DNA from: Bacteroidota bacterium
GTDB taxonomy: Bacteria; Bacteroidota; Rhodothermia; Rhodothermales; UBA10348
DNA: 40,993 bases
Assembly: GCA_022571255.1 (NCBI GenBank)
Contig: JACZYD010000012.1
Location: 1-40,993, forward strand
Direction: 5' to 3'
This document shows positions 18,269 to 28,432 of the stretch, one piece after another. The notes under the pieces were generated by a model. That model was not told the DNA's origin. It saw nothing but the letters and a program-made list of their open reading frames with translations, and ran no database searches. Positions within the stretch are counted from its first letter, which is position 1. Every line of letters starts with the position of its first letter. The translations under genes were made by a program, and so were the position numbers.

Positions 18269-19537
18269 TTATCCTTGCACACGGATTGCTTCCGCCGGTT
18301 CAATAGATGCAGCGCGACGCGCAGGGTAAACAGAAGCAAGAATGCAAAGTCCGAGCGCGATTACGGTGACCACAAAAACATCCGCGAATTGAATCGACAC
18401 GGGATATGCATCTATCAGAAACGATTCTGCTTCCGCCAGGGGAACGATTTTGAAATACTGCTGCGTCAGGGCGATTCCAAGTCCGAGAACCAGACCCATC
18501 CCGCTCCCCAGGACTCCGATAAAAAGACCTTCGAGCAAAAAAATCTTCTTGATGTCCTGCTGGCTGGCACCCATCGCCCTCAGTACACCGACATCACGTC
18601 TTTTCTCAATCACGATCATGGTCAACGACCCAACAATATTGAACGCAGCGACCAGAATGATCAGTGCGAGAATCAGGGAGGCCCCGTATTTTTCAAGCCG
18701 CATCACGTCGTAGAGCGACTTCTGCAAGTCATACCAGGTAAGAATATCGTATGTCGACGCATCAAGCCGCTCCCGCAGCGCGGCCTTGACCTCCGGCGCG
18801 CGCTCCAGGTCCTCCAACCTGATTTCAATTCCGGAAACCGTTCTACCCGTTCGAAACAACCTCTGTGCTTCCTTCAGATCTATAAATACGTGACTCTCGT
18901 CGTAAACCGATTCCAGGTGAAATAAACCCCGAACCTCGAATTCCCGAATGGGCGAACTGCTGAAGACATTTACGAATGACCGTATGAGTCCGGATGCAGA
19001 GAGGAGCGCAACACGGCTCGCGGGTCGGGTCCCACCTCCGGGCGCAATCAGCAACCGCTCGCCAAGACGGCGTCCCAACACAATCCCGGGTCGGCCATTT
19101 TTCCTCGACACATCGAATGTCCCGAACGTTATTCCGGTGACCAGGTTGTTGTCCTCGCCCATGTTACTCATTTCGATTCCGCGAACGATTACCACTTTAT
19201 TTACATCCGACTGACTGTCATGTCGTAACATCGCTTTTCCTTCCACATACGGCGACACCTGAATGACACCCGGTATCGCCTCGGCAATCGATACCAGAGA
19301 ATCCACCTTCTGGAGACCCCGATCTGAGACAGACACGATCCTGACATGTGGATCGTATGAGATGAGCATGTCGCGAACGAAATCAAAGAACCCGTTCAAC
19401 ACCGACAGTACGACAATAAGCGCAGCAACACCAAGAGCCACGCCGGATACAGAAATTGCTGTGATCTTCGAAATCAGCGAAAACGAACGTTCCGTCGATA
19501 AATATCGGCGTGCTATGAGGAAACGGAAATCCAACAA
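18269..19537 (-). CDS. LolC/LolE-type ABC transporter permease (FtsX/MacB fold)
   Basis: 422 aa; FLIARRYLSTERSFSLISKITAISVSGVALGVAALIVVLSVLNGF; IIEKRRDVGVLRAMGASQQDIKKIFLLEGLFIG. Confidence 0.9.
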   Translation of the reverse strand: MLDFRFLIARRYLSTERSFSLISKITAISVSGVALGVAALIVVLSVLNGFFDFVRDMLISYDPHVRIVSVSDRGLQKVDSLVSIAEAIPGVIQVSPYVEGKAMLRHDSQSDVNKVVIVRGIEMSNMGEDNNLVTGITFGTFDVSRKNGRPGIVLGRRLGERLLIAPGGGTRPASRVALLSASGLIRSFVNVFSSSPIREFEVRGLFHLESVYDESHVFIDLKEAQRLFRTGRTVSGIEIRLEDLERAPEVKAALRERLDASTYDILTWYDLQKSLYDVMRLEKYGASLILALIILVAAFNIVGSLTMIVIEKRRDVGVLRAMGASQQDIKKIFLLEGLFIGVLGSGMGLVLGLGIALTQQYFKIVPLAEAESFLIDAYPVSIQFADVFVVTVIALGLCILASVYPARRAASIEPAEAIRVQG

Positions 19538-19624
19538 CTCTGGTCAGTTTGTGGACGGAAACGCGCCTGTTCAAGGCTGCATGCAACTGTCCGGTCAGAA
19601 CAATACCCCTATGAATCAGTAGTC

Positions 19625-20437
19625 TTGATTTCGGTTTCCACCACCGGGAGGAATCTGCTGAAAAAAATGAAAGATCGCAAGACAGTCACAGAGTACAGGA
19701 CAATCAAACGGCCTTTGCGGCCTGTCGTCACGTTGTTCGCTGCCGTGCTTCTTTTCGCGACAGCCTTCTCGTTACCCGATCTGGCGTATTCTCAATCTGA
19801 CAATTCTAACCAGAATTCAGCCGGTTCGGACGAGTTTCGGGTAGCCAGAAAAGGACTCGGCGCCCAGGTGCTCCTGTTGAACAGCGGACTGGGGGTGGGC
19901 GCCTACATGGTGCGGATCGTGAGCCCTACCGTAACCTTGCGCGCAGAAATCAGCATCTCCAGTATCAAGGACGGTCGCGAAGTTGCGTTTTTTAATCGCC
20001 TCGGACAGAAGGAAGTGCCCGATAAAGCAAATTACGTGTTGCAGATCCCGATTCAGTTCGGAATCGAACACAGGTTATTCCAATCTGTTATCGAGGATAA
20101 TTTCAGGCCTTTTATTCATGCAGTCACCGGGCCCTCCTTGATATGGAGATCGCCCTACTTCGACGACCTGAACAACAACGGCGAACTGGATTCAGACGAG
20201 CCTGTCCTTGGTTCCTTTCAGTCTCTGTCCAAGGGAAACCTTGAAATGGGCTGGAGCGGAACTCTCTCGATCGGAGCCCATTTTGGAAAACTTTACGGTG
20301 GGACACAAAGCCTTCGCATCGGCTATACATTCACTTATCTGTTCAATGAAATTGCCCTTTTGGAACCCTCGGTCCGTGACCCGGCCAGGTGGGTTGGTTC
20401 GCCGACCATCCGCCTGAGTTTTGGAAAATTATACTGA
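19625..20437 (+). CDS. Predicted outer-membrane beta-barrel-like protein
   Basis: Signal peptide, alternating hydrophobic strands, terminal aromatic (GSPTIRLSFGKLY); start may be at 19667. Confidence 0.6.
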   Translation: MISVSTTGRNLLKKMKDRKTVTEYRTIKRPLRPVVTLFAAVLLFATAFSLPDLAYSQSDNSNQNSAGSDEFRVARKGLGAQVLLLNSGLGVGAYMVRIVSPTVTLRAEISISSIKDGREVAFFNRLGQKEVPDKANYVLQIPIQFGIEHRLFQSVIEDNFRPFIHAVTGPSLIWRSPYFDDLNNNGELDSDEPVLGSFQSLSKGNLEMGWSGTLSIGAHFGKLYGGTQSLRIGYTFTYLFNEIALLEPSVRDPARWVGSPTIRLSFGKLY

Positions 20438-20573
20438 CGGATGGATTTCCCTCCGGGGCATCCGCAAGGATTGAACTTCCGGGCTTCAGCACGGATTTAC
20501 CTCCGGAGTACCAGCACGGATTTACCTCCGGAGTACCCGCACGGATTGAACTCCAGGGCATCCGCACGGATTA
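20437..20573. repeat. 25-bp tandem repeat array between convergent stop codons
   Basis: acggatttacctccggagtaccagc (20491) / acggatttacctccggagtacccgc (20516) / acggattgaactccagggcatccgc (20541), flanked by degenerate 24-30 bp units from 20437 and a partial acggatta unit at 20566. Confidence 0.9.
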
Positions 20574-21665
20574 TACGTTGAACCGAAAAAGAATCACATC
20601 GCCATCCTGGACGACATACTCCTTCCCTTCTGAGCGCATCACGCCCGCGTCACGAGCACCCGCTTCGCCGCCGTACTCCACAAAACGGTCGAACTTGATC
20701 GTCTCTGCCCGGATAAATCCTCGCTCAAGATCTGAATGGATTTCTCCCGCCGCTTGCGGGGCCTTCGTCTGACTTTTAATCGTCCAGGCCCGCGTCTCTT
20801 TCGGGCTCGTTGTAAAAAAAGTGATCAGCCCCAGAAGTTCGTGGGCTGCACGGATCAGTCGTGATAATCCCCCTTCATGAATATGCCATTCTTCCATGAA
20901 CAAGAGTCGTTCCTCCTCCTCCAGCTCGACAAGCTGCGATTCCAGATCAGCAGATACGACGATGACTACCGCATTTTCCACCTTTGCAATCTTACGAACC
21001 TGTTCGACATAATCATTCCCGTCGGCCAGATCTTGCTCCCCCACATTGGCGGCATACAGGACCGGTTTCCCTGACAACAGAAACAAGGACTTCAACCACG
21101 CCGCCTCCTTTTCCTTTACAGGAAGTAGACGTATCGGTTTGCCCTCATTGATATGTTCGAGAAGCCGTTCATAAAATGCCACCTCTACCAGCCTTGTTTT
21201 GTCTCCTCCCCGAGCCGCTTTCTCGGTCCGATCGATTCGTTTTTCGACCACCTCCATGTCTTTCAGAAGCAGCTCCGTTTCGATGATTTCAATGTCGCGG
21301 GTCGGATCGATCGAGCTCTCCACATGCACAATATTGTCGTCCTCGAAACACCGTACGACGTGCACAATGGCATCTACCTCGCGGATGTGCGAAAGAAACT
21401 GATTGCCGAGACCTTCGCCTTTCGAGGCACCTTCAACAAGCCCGGCAATATCAACAAACTCTATGCTGGCAGATACCGTGCTCTCGGATTCGTTGATTTC
21501 AGAAAGCCGTGTCAGGCGAACATCCGGCACCGGCACTACGCCAATATTTGGCTCAATCGTACAGAACGGGTAATTGGCAGACTCGGCTCCAGCCTGGCTC
21601 AGAGCATTGAAAAGTGTAGACTTCCCGACATTGGGAAGTCCTACGATACCGCATCGAAGCGCCAT
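20571..21665 (-). CDS. ychF: Redox-regulated ATPase/GTPase YchF (OLA1)
   Basis: MALRCGIVGLPNVGKSTLFNALSQAGAESANYPFCTIEPNIGVVPVPD; C-terminal TGS domain. Confidence 0.97.
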   Translation of the reverse strand: MALRCGIVGLPNVGKSTLFNALSQAGAESANYPFCTIEPNIGVVPVPDVRLTRLSEINESESTVSASIEFVDIAGLVEGASKGEGLGNQFLSHIREVDAIVHVVRCFEDDNIVHVESSIDPTRDIEIIETELLLKDMEVVEKRIDRTEKAARGGDKTRLVEVAFYERLLEHINEGKPIRLLPVKEKEAAWLKSLFLLSGKPVLYAANVGEQDLADGNDYVEQVRKIAKVENAVVIVVSADLESQLVELEEEERLLFMEEWHIHEGGLSRLIRAAHELLGLITFFTTSPKETRAWTIKSQTKAPQAAGEIHSDLERGFIRAETIKFDRFVEYGGEAGARDAGVMRSEGKEYVVQDGDVILFRFNV

Positions 21666-21719
21666 AAAAAGGGTGTTGGTATGTAATGGTAAAAGTCCTT
21701 CAGAGCGAAACGGTATCGG

Positions 21720-22373
21720 TCATCCCATATACGGCACAGCAACGAATTCGCGCTCGGGCAAACGAACCGCCGTCAGAGTACCCATGGACGGATATGCGTA
21801 ATACACACAACCCGTATCAATGTTGATCAACTCAGGCCGGTTCAGGGGTTTCGGTTGTGGAGTGTGACCACAGACAACTGTTTTCTCCCAAGGCAGATAT
21901 CCCGCCTTCAGGTGGGATCGTTCCCAGAGGAATACTTCCGAATTGCCGCCTTCGAGATTCTGGGCAACCGTGAGGTCGGGTCTCAGCCCGGCGTGTACAA
22001 AAACAAACTCCTCGGTTTCGAGATAAAGCTCCGTGTCTCTCACAAATTCAATGTGAGAATCCGGTATCTCCATCTCGCCCTGCTGCGTCATATAGCTCGA
22101 TAACGTCGCAATACCGCCGTTCATTGCAAAAATGTCGTATTCCCCGTCGTCCAGATAACCAAGAAGCAGCTCTTCGTGATTTCCGCGCAGAAATGTACAC
22201 CTGTATTTCTCTTTAAGCACGAGCATGCGGTCAATGACGCCTTTAGAATCCGGGCCCCGATCAATATAGTCGCCAACAAAAATCAGATGGTCTTCGGCCA
22301 TCAATTCGAGCTCTCGCAAAAGTCCGTCGAGCGTTTTCGCGCACCCATGAATATCACCAATCGCAATCATGCC
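21720..22373 (-). CDS. Calcineurin-like (PrpA/ApaH-type) metallophosphatase
   Basis: MGMIAIGDIHGCAKTLDGLL, FVGDYIDRGPDSKGV, RGNHEE; start at internal ATG likely (track ORF 21720..22403). Confidence 0.93.
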   Translation of the reverse strand, partial: GMIAIGDIHGCAKTLDGLLRELELMAEDHLIFVGDYIDRGPDSKGVIDRMLVLKEKYRCTFLRGNHEELLLGYLDDGEYDIFAMNGGIATLSSYMTQQGEMEIPDSHIEFVRDTELYLETEEFVFVHAGLRPDLTVAQNLEGGNSEVFLWERSHLKAGYLPWEKTVVCGHTPQPKPLNRPELINIDTGCVYYAYPSMGTLTAVRLPEREFVAVPYMG

Positions 22374-22421
22374 CATCGCGTGCCTTCTGCGGTAATATGA
22401 CACTGTGTTTCTCTCTTCATC

Positions 22422-22895
22422 TTACTCCTGTGACGAGAAGGTCTCCATGCCTATCAGACCGCGGCCTCGCTTTTTAAGGCGTTTTTTCTTCTGGAAGTCC
22501 GTCAGAACAGTATCGAGAATTCCGTTTATGAATTGACCGCTCTTTTCCGTGCTGTACCCTTTGGCAACCTCAATCATTTCATTGATGGTCACTTTTGGTG
22601 GGATGTCCTCGAAGGCGAGCATCTCTGCGATCCCTATTCTGAGCAGAATTCTGTCGACGAGTGCAATCCTGGACAACTCCCAGTTCCTGGTGTAACGAGA
22701 GACGATCTTGTCTGCTTCTTTCTCAAACTCTAAGGTTCGAATGAAAAGAAGGGTAGCAAAAGCGAGGGCCTCTTTGTCTTTTCCAAGTTGATCGCGCAAT
22801 ACGGTCTCTATCATGTGTTCTGGATCACCGCCGCACATTTCAAGTGCGTACAGAGCCTGCATCGTCCTCTCTCTGGCCTCTCTTCTGCTGCTCAT
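22422..22895 (-). CDS. nusB: Transcription antitermination factor NusB
   Basis: SSRREARERTMQALYALEMCGG...RIALVDRILLRIGIAEMLAFEDIPPKVTINEMIEVAKGYSTEKSGQFINGILDTV. Confidence 0.95.
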   Translation of the reverse strand: MSSRREARERTMQALYALEMCGGDPEHMIETVLRDQLGKDKEALAFATLLFIRTLEFEKEADKIVSRYTRNWELSRIALVDRILLRIGIAEMLAFEDIPPKVTINEMIEVAKGYSTEKSGQFINGILDTVLTDFQKKKRLKKRGRGLIGMETFSSQE

Positions 22896-23079
22896 GGCGT
22901 GGTCATGACTTCAAAAAACAAAGATTTTTTGCTCTTCCGCGGTACACGGTCCAACCGCCGGCGACCCGAGGATAGGTCAGTTTGACATACAGATCAAAGT
23001 ATCTCAACGTTTTTTCATAGCAGAACCACACTCTTTTATACGAAACCGGGTTACGCGAAACGACTTCGGTGTCGACTCA

Positions 23080-25539
23080 ATGCAAGTTCGTCGCCCGTCC
23101 ATCCTGACTGCTCCAGTTATGAGAACTCCTCTCGTCCGGGCAACATTGATCCTCGTTGTCGGCAGTGAAATCGCAGGACAATTGAATGCAGCCAGCCTTG
23201 TGTTTTGCATTGGAGTGGGTCTGTTTTGTTATTTCGTCGCCCCTGCCGTTATTCAACATCGCCCTGCGGGTCCGGCCCCTACCCTCTTTCTGGTAGCTGC
23301 ATCTCTTTCTCTTTTTTCTTCCGCGACCATGTCCCAATGGCTCCGGACAGCCTCCGCGTCGCAAAACATTTCTCGCTATTGTCTCGAGAAAAGTCCTCTC
23401 TCGATACATCTGCTTGCGCGGGTTCGTTTTGTCGAAATTCGCGGTAACAACATTTCTGTTGTTCTTGACCGACTGGTAATCGATCAAAAAAGAGGATCTT
23501 TCTCCATTTCCGGTCGCCTTAAAACAGCATTCCAGCTTTCCGAGGGCCGCTTCGATCCGGATTCGATTCGACCGGGCGCCCAGGTCGAGCTTTCTGGTCG
23601 GCTTTTGCCTTTGCCGTGGAAATCCAATCCGCATGATTTCGACGAAGGGTCTTTTCTGCGTTCCAGAGGCATTGACGGCATCCTGGTTCCCGATGGATAC
23701 ATTCACCGGAGAAAAACCCGGCCGTCTGTCTTTGGAGGGCTGCAGGATCCTTCCACGTGGCTGATTCAACTACGGGACAGACTGACCAGGCATCTTCTTT
23801 CCGTTCACAAGTCCTCTGCTGCCAGACAGCTTATGCCAGCAATGCTGCTCGGTCAGAGATATCTGCTGGAGAGTGAGGTTCGAAATCAGTTCCGGAAAAG
23901 TGGATTATCACACCTTCTGGCGATTTCGGGATTACACGTCGGAATCCTCGGATATTCATTTTTCTGGCTGACAGGACTTTATCTGTCAAGGCTTCGATTC
24001 CCTTTTCGTGTGCAGCGCTGGCTCCGGGCTGTACTCTCCATTACACTTCTTTTTTTATTCTCCGTACTCGCGGGAGGCAGCGCCTCCGTTGTTCGCGCAT
24101 CCGTAATGGGCAGTGTATTGATTCTGGGAACTGCGGTAGAAAGAACACACATCGGCCTCAACAGTCTGGGTGCCGCTGCCTTCTTACTCCTGTTCTTCGA
24201 TCCGTTTTTGATTCGGACACCCGGGTTTCAACTTTCTTTTATCGCCGTCGGGACAATTTTGATGCTGGGCACAGATTCAATTTCTGTTTCCCGACGCGGA
24301 GCTGCGCATCCTTTTCTGATCTCTTTCGTCTCGGCTTTGCGCACATCTTTCTGGATATTTTGCACGACCTTCCCTGTCGTCTCCTTCCATTTCGGGAGCG
24401 CGCCTTCCGGAGGAATTCTTTCGAATCTGATCGCTATTCCCCTTGCTTCTTTCTTGATGATTTCGGGGCTCATTTCGACGCTCTTTTCTTTTGCCCGCTT
24501 GCCGCTCTGGTCTTTTTTTGTATCTGCAACAGACGTGTTATCTGAATTGATGCTTTCGGTGGCTTTTTATTCTTCCTCACTGTTTGAGTCTCCGCTGCTC
24601 GAAGCCTCTGGATTTGAATCTCCCCAGGGAAACTTTTCTTTCCTCAGCTTGGCGCCCGCGGCCCTTTTTATCCTGTATCGTATGCGCGGATCCTCTGTTC
24701 GAAGTAAAATGTTGTGGGCAACAATGGGTGTGATGGCGCTCTCTTTAACCGATCATCTCCAATCGCGTGGATCATTTATTACCTTCTTGTATGTTGGCCA
24801 AGGAGATGCTACGATTTCAAGGTCCTCGCAAGGAAATTGTTTTGCCGTCGATACCGGGTCCGGTTATGCGAGTTCCTCCTCTATACTCCGACATGCGAAA
24901 GCTCTTGGTTGTGATCATCTTGATCCGGTTATCATCTCACACGCTCACATAGATCATATTGGAGGTCTTGAAAGACTTATAAACAGTGGTTTTGTGCGCT
25001 CTGTGGTTGTCGCTTTTCAGGACGAAGACCCTGAAAAAGAGTCCGACTGGAGAAAAGCTGCTCGGGCGAAGGGCGTTCACGTCAATCTGGTTTCAGCAGG
25101 AGATGTGCTGTCCATTGACCACTCCATGAAATTATATTTTCTGTCGCCCAGTGTTGCTTTCGCCAGAGCAAAGTCAGCCAACAATTCGTCGATTGTCGTC
25201 CTGCTCAGAACCGCTTATTCTTCTCTGTTGTTCACGGGAGACGCCGAAAGAATGCAAGAACGCGATTTGATTGCCCGATACGGAGACTTATTGGTCTCAG
25301 ACGTAGTGAAAGTAGCTCATCACGGATCTGCGACCAGCAGTATTATGCCTTTTGTAGAGCGCGTGGTTATTCCTGGCGGCACAGCAGCTGTCATCAGTTC
25401 AGGACGAAAAAATCGTTTCGGTCATCCTTCCCGGCCTGTCGTAACAAGGTGGAAAAAGGCAGGAGCCGACGTATTACTGACTGCCGAACAGGGAGCCATA
25501 ACATTCAAAATAGAAAGCGGAAGGATTGTCCGAGAGTAA
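23080..25539 (+). CDS. comEC: ComEC/Rec2 DNA-uptake channel protein
   Basis: 819 aa; HLLAISGLHVGILGY (competence domain), multi-TM core, C-terminal MBL domain (SHAHIDHIGGLERL, KVAHHGS). Confidence 0.95.
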   Translation: MQVRRPSILTAPVMRTPLVRATLILVVGSEIAGQLNAASLVFCIGVGLFCYFVAPAVIQHRPAGPAPTLFLVAASLSLFSSATMSQWLRTASASQNISRYCLEKSPLSIHLLARVRFVEIRGNNISVVLDRLVIDQKRGSFSISGRLKTAFQLSEGRFDPDSIRPGAQVELSGRLLPLPWKSNPHDFDEGSFLRSRGIDGILVPDGYIHRRKTRPSVFGGLQDPSTWLIQLRDRLTRHLLSVHKSSAARQLMPAMLLGQRYLLESEVRNQFRKSGLSHLLAISGLHVGILGYSFFWLTGLYLSRLRFPFRVQRWLRAVLSITLLFLFSVLAGGSASVVRASVMGSVLILGTAVERTHIGLNSLGAAAFLLLFFDPFLIRTPGFQLSFIAVGTILMLGTDSISVSRRGAAHPFLISFVSALRTSFWIFCTTFPVVSFHFGSAPSGGILSNLIAIPLASFLMISGLISTLFSFARLPLWSFFVSATDVLSELMLSVAFYSSSLFESPLLEASGFESPQGNFSFLSLAPAALFILYRMRGSSVRSKMLWATMGVMALSLTDHLQSRGSFITFLYVGQGDATISRSSQGNCFAVDTGSGYASSSSILRHAKALGCDHLDPVIISHAHIDHIGGLERLINSGFVRSVVVAFQDEDPEKESDWRKAARAKGVHVNLVSAGDVLSIDHSMKLYFLSPSVAFARAKSANNSSIVVLLRTAYSSLLFTGDAERMQERDLIARYGDLLVSDVVKVAHHGSATSSIMPFVERVVIPGGTAAVISSGRKNRFGHPSRPVVTRWKKAGADVLLTAEQGAITFKIESGRIVRE

Positions 25540-25621
25540 CAGAATACATCCATGGATACCCCGGGTAAACCCGTGGAGTTCTGCCTTCGGCTGCTTAAAA
25601 TCTTTTCCCTATGGATCCCCG

Positions 25622-26455
25622 TCAATGATCCATAAAAACCGGTATTTCAGAATGTTCAAGCATGAAGGACGTAATTTTACCCAGTTTTTTGCCGGTCAAT
25701 CCTCTTTTAATGTGAACTCCTATTATGAGGAGGTCTGCATCAACAGAACTGGATTTTGACAGAATTGCTTTCTCGGGGTCGCGATCTTCCATGCTCACCA
25801 CTTCCGTTCTGAAACCATACGCTTCTGCATAGGATTGAGCCATTCTTAACCGGAACATGGACTCTTCATTGTTCCCCTTATGCACATTCAGCAGAACCAG
25901 ATCCAGGTCGGTTCCGAACGGTTGGAGAACAAGAAATCTTCGCAGCGCACGGGCCGATTCATCGGTGCCGTCGTAAGCAACAAGAACCGTTTCTACTTTA
26001 CGGTATTTTTTTTTCACCACGAGAGTTGGTCCGATCGTCTTTTCTACCACATGCACCAGCGTATCTGTGCGGGAATCCGGATGGTTGTAAAAAAAATGAG
26101 GATCATCGCCTACAATCAGAAGGTCATGAAACTTCATGTCTTCTATGATTCTTTCGAAAGGAACTCCTTCTTCGACAAGTTCTATATGGTCGATATCCTT
26201 ACAGATGTCATCGAATGTCTTGGTAAGTTTGAGGGCTTTGTCGCGGGCGTCATCGGTCAGTTTATCACGGAGTTTTTCCGCGTAATACATGCTGCCGATT
26301 CCACCTCCGATTGCTGTAGAATCTATACTTCCCATATCCACAACTGCCAGACCCGTAACCCTGGCATTATGGCGTTTTGCAATCTCAATCCCATACCGCG
26401 TTGCAACGGGTGTATCCGAGTCTAAATCAAGTGCTACCAGTATTCTCTTGATCAT
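25622..26455 (-). CDS. Tandem universal stress protein (two UspA domains)
   Basis: MIKRILVALDLDSDTPVATRYGIEIAKRHNARVTGLAVVD ... second domain KVETVLVAYDGTDESARALRRF...LLIIGVHIKRGLTGKKLGKITSFMLEHSEIPVFMDH. Confidence 0.92.
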   Translation of the reverse strand: MIKRILVALDLDSDTPVATRYGIEIAKRHNARVTGLAVVDMGSIDSTAIGGGIGSMYYAEKLRDKLTDDARDKALKLTKTFDDICKDIDHIELVEEGVPFERIIEDMKFHDLLIVGDDPHFFYNHPDSRTDTLVHVVEKTIGPTLVVKKKYRKVETVLVAYDGTDESARALRRFLVLQPFGTDLDLVLLNVHKGNNEESMFRLRMAQSYAEAYGFRTEVVSMEDRDPEKAILSKSSSVDADLLIIGVHIKRGLTGKKLGKITSFMLEHSEIPVFMDH

Positions 26456-27003
26456 GCGCCTTCTTCTAAATGGGTGTCAGCGATTGAAATCAAAAGGTAA
26501 CGCTCGGCTAATACTGCACCAAACGCGTTTCAGGCAAGTAGTATTTCCGGAGAAAGAAAACTCGCTCAGAAGAAGAGTTTTTAACATCTCTAATTATCTT
26601 TTATAAGAGATTTATAAATAGTAGATAGTAATAGAAGGTGTTGATGAGTGTGCAATACTTAATTATTAACGTCTTTCCTATAACTGCGCACAATCGGTCA
26701 ACGGTCAAGAGTAATAATAAGATCGTCTATGTTGACGGCGACCGGTTCTCGGCCGTACATACCTTGGATTGTGAATAAGAGCAAATCCAGATTTGTCTTT
26801 GAAGGGATGTTAAAAAGTTGTAGAGGAAAATTGTGGAACCGACGTGTTGCCAACAGTCTCTCTGGTAATCCGCGGGAGGTTAAATCGGTAAACAATCTTT
26901 AAACGAGTTTTCAACCGTTTCAGCAAATAATTTGAACACACCGGATTCATTTTTCAAATAAAGGCCTCGTTCTTGCGAAACAGATAACGGTCCAGCCTGT
27001 CAT

Positions 27004-27058
27004 AACGCGGCCTGTCGTTACGTGGCCCGTCCATTACGCGGCCCGTCCATTACGCGGC
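27004..27058. repeat. 16-bp tandem repeat across the pgi stop codon
   Basis: aacgcggcctgtcgtt / acgtggcccgtccatt / acgcggcccgtccatt / acgcggc(g); last partial unit lies inside the pgi 3' end. Confidence 0.9.
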
Positions 27059-28378
27059 GTCTCGTCCCAGGGCGACGAACATTTCTTTCTTGTAGGCTTC
27101 GACTCCTGGTTGGTCAAACGGATTGACCCCAGCCAGATATCCTCCGATTGAAGCGGCGTGTTCAAAAAAGTAGATGCAGCGCCCGAGATTTTCTTCCGAA
27201 AGAGAGTCCATTCGCAACGTCATATTTGGAACGCCGCCTGCCTCGTGTGCGCGCGAGGTTCCCTCATATGCTTTTGCATTGATAACGTCCAAGGATCGAC
27301 CGGCGAGATAGTTGAGGCCATCCCTATTCTCGGAATCAGACGGGATCTCGGCGCCATGCGAGGGGTCGATCAGCAGAAAGGTCTCAAACAGCGTGCGTCG
27401 ACCGTCCTGCAGGTATTGACCAAGAGAGTGTAAATCCGTAGAGTAAGCCGCAACAACAGGGAAAATGCCCCCATGATTTTTTCCCTCACTTTCCCCGAAA
27501 AGTTGTTGAAACCAGGAAGCGAAATAATCCAACCGGGGTTCAAAGTGGGCAAGCACTTCAGTTTCATAGCCGGTTTTCAGCAGTGTATGCCGCAAGCACG
27601 CATATCGGTGCGAGTCATTCTCTTCAAGGTTGTTCAGGTCGTTGAATTCTGCCACGGCTCCATAAAAAACAGATCGGATATCGATACCACCACAAGCGGC
27701 GGGCAATAATCCAACCGGTGTAAGCACAGAAAAACGTCCTCCCACGTCATCAGGAATAACAAAACGCTCGTATCCGGAGCTGGAAGCAAGAGAAAAAAGA
27801 GCGCCCTTTTTTGAGTCTGTAATCACGACGATTCGTTTGTGTACGTCTTCGAAATGACTCTTCAGCCATTGACGTAAAAAACGAAAAGCAATCGCTGGTT
27901 CAAGCGTGGTGCCACTTTTCGATATCACGATGAGATAGACAGATTTTCCGTTCAGATAATCCAACAGATCTGTCATGTACGCGCCGCTCATGTGATGTCC
28001 GGCAAAAAGAATCTCGGGAGAAGAGGAGGGGGTGTTTTTTTCAAAGAGGCTTTCTGCGTCGTCGTGCGCGGTGCCGACAGCTTGACGGAAATAAGGAGTC
28101 CTGGCTCTGAGCAATGCTCGCGCACCCAGATAAGAACCACCGATTCCCACGACGACGATAATATCCGCTTCGTGTCGCAAACGATCTGCGACACGCTGAA
28201 TCTGTTCAAGGAGGGCGTCGTTGGGTTCAGACACGAGATTGCGCCAGCCGAGCCACTCGGCCCCCGCACCGGTACCGTTTCCAAGAGCACGCTGGGCCGC
28301 AAGCCCCCGGGTTAATGTTTGATCCAGATCCTGCTGTTTCAGAAATCCGACCGCACGTTTGTCGTCAAAGTGAATCAT
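27050..28378 (-). CDS. pgi: Glucose-6-phosphate isomerase
   Basis: 442 aa; VVGIGGSYLGARALL, VISKSGTTLEPAIAFR, GGRFSVLTPVGLLPAA. Confidence 0.95.
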   Translation of the reverse strand: MIHFDDKRAVGFLKQQDLDQTLTRGLAAQRALGNGTGAGAEWLGWRNLVSEPNDALLEQIQRVADRLRHEADIIVVVGIGGSYLGARALLRARTPYFRQAVGTAHDDAESLFEKNTPSSSPEILFAGHHMSGAYMTDLLDYLNGKSVYLIVISKSGTTLEPAIAFRFLRQWLKSHFEDVHKRIVVITDSKKGALFSLASSSGYERFVIPDDVGGRFSVLTPVGLLPAACGGIDIRSVFYGAVAEFNDLNNLEENDSHRYACLRHTLLKTGYETEVLAHFEPRLDYFASWFQQLFGESEGKNHGGIFPVVAAYSTDLHSLGQYLQDGRRTLFETFLLIDPSHGAEIPSDSENRDGLNYLAGRSLDVINAKAYEGTSRAHEAGGVPNMTLRMDSLSEENLGRCIYFFEHAASIGGYLAGVNPFDQPGVEAYKKEMFVALGRDAA

Positions 28379-28432
28379 TAAAAAGTGATCTTATCTTGCA
28401 GTGGCAGGAAAATAATCACATTGACCGCTCTC

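Noticed and set aside
20437-20573. CRISPR array
   Set aside because: Units are contiguous 25-bp tandem repeats without unique spacers, and no cas genes are visible.
26698-26895. 65 aa minus-strand ORF in the AT-rich intergenic region upstream of the USP gene
   Set aside because: No recognisable family or clear RBS; treated as non-coding.
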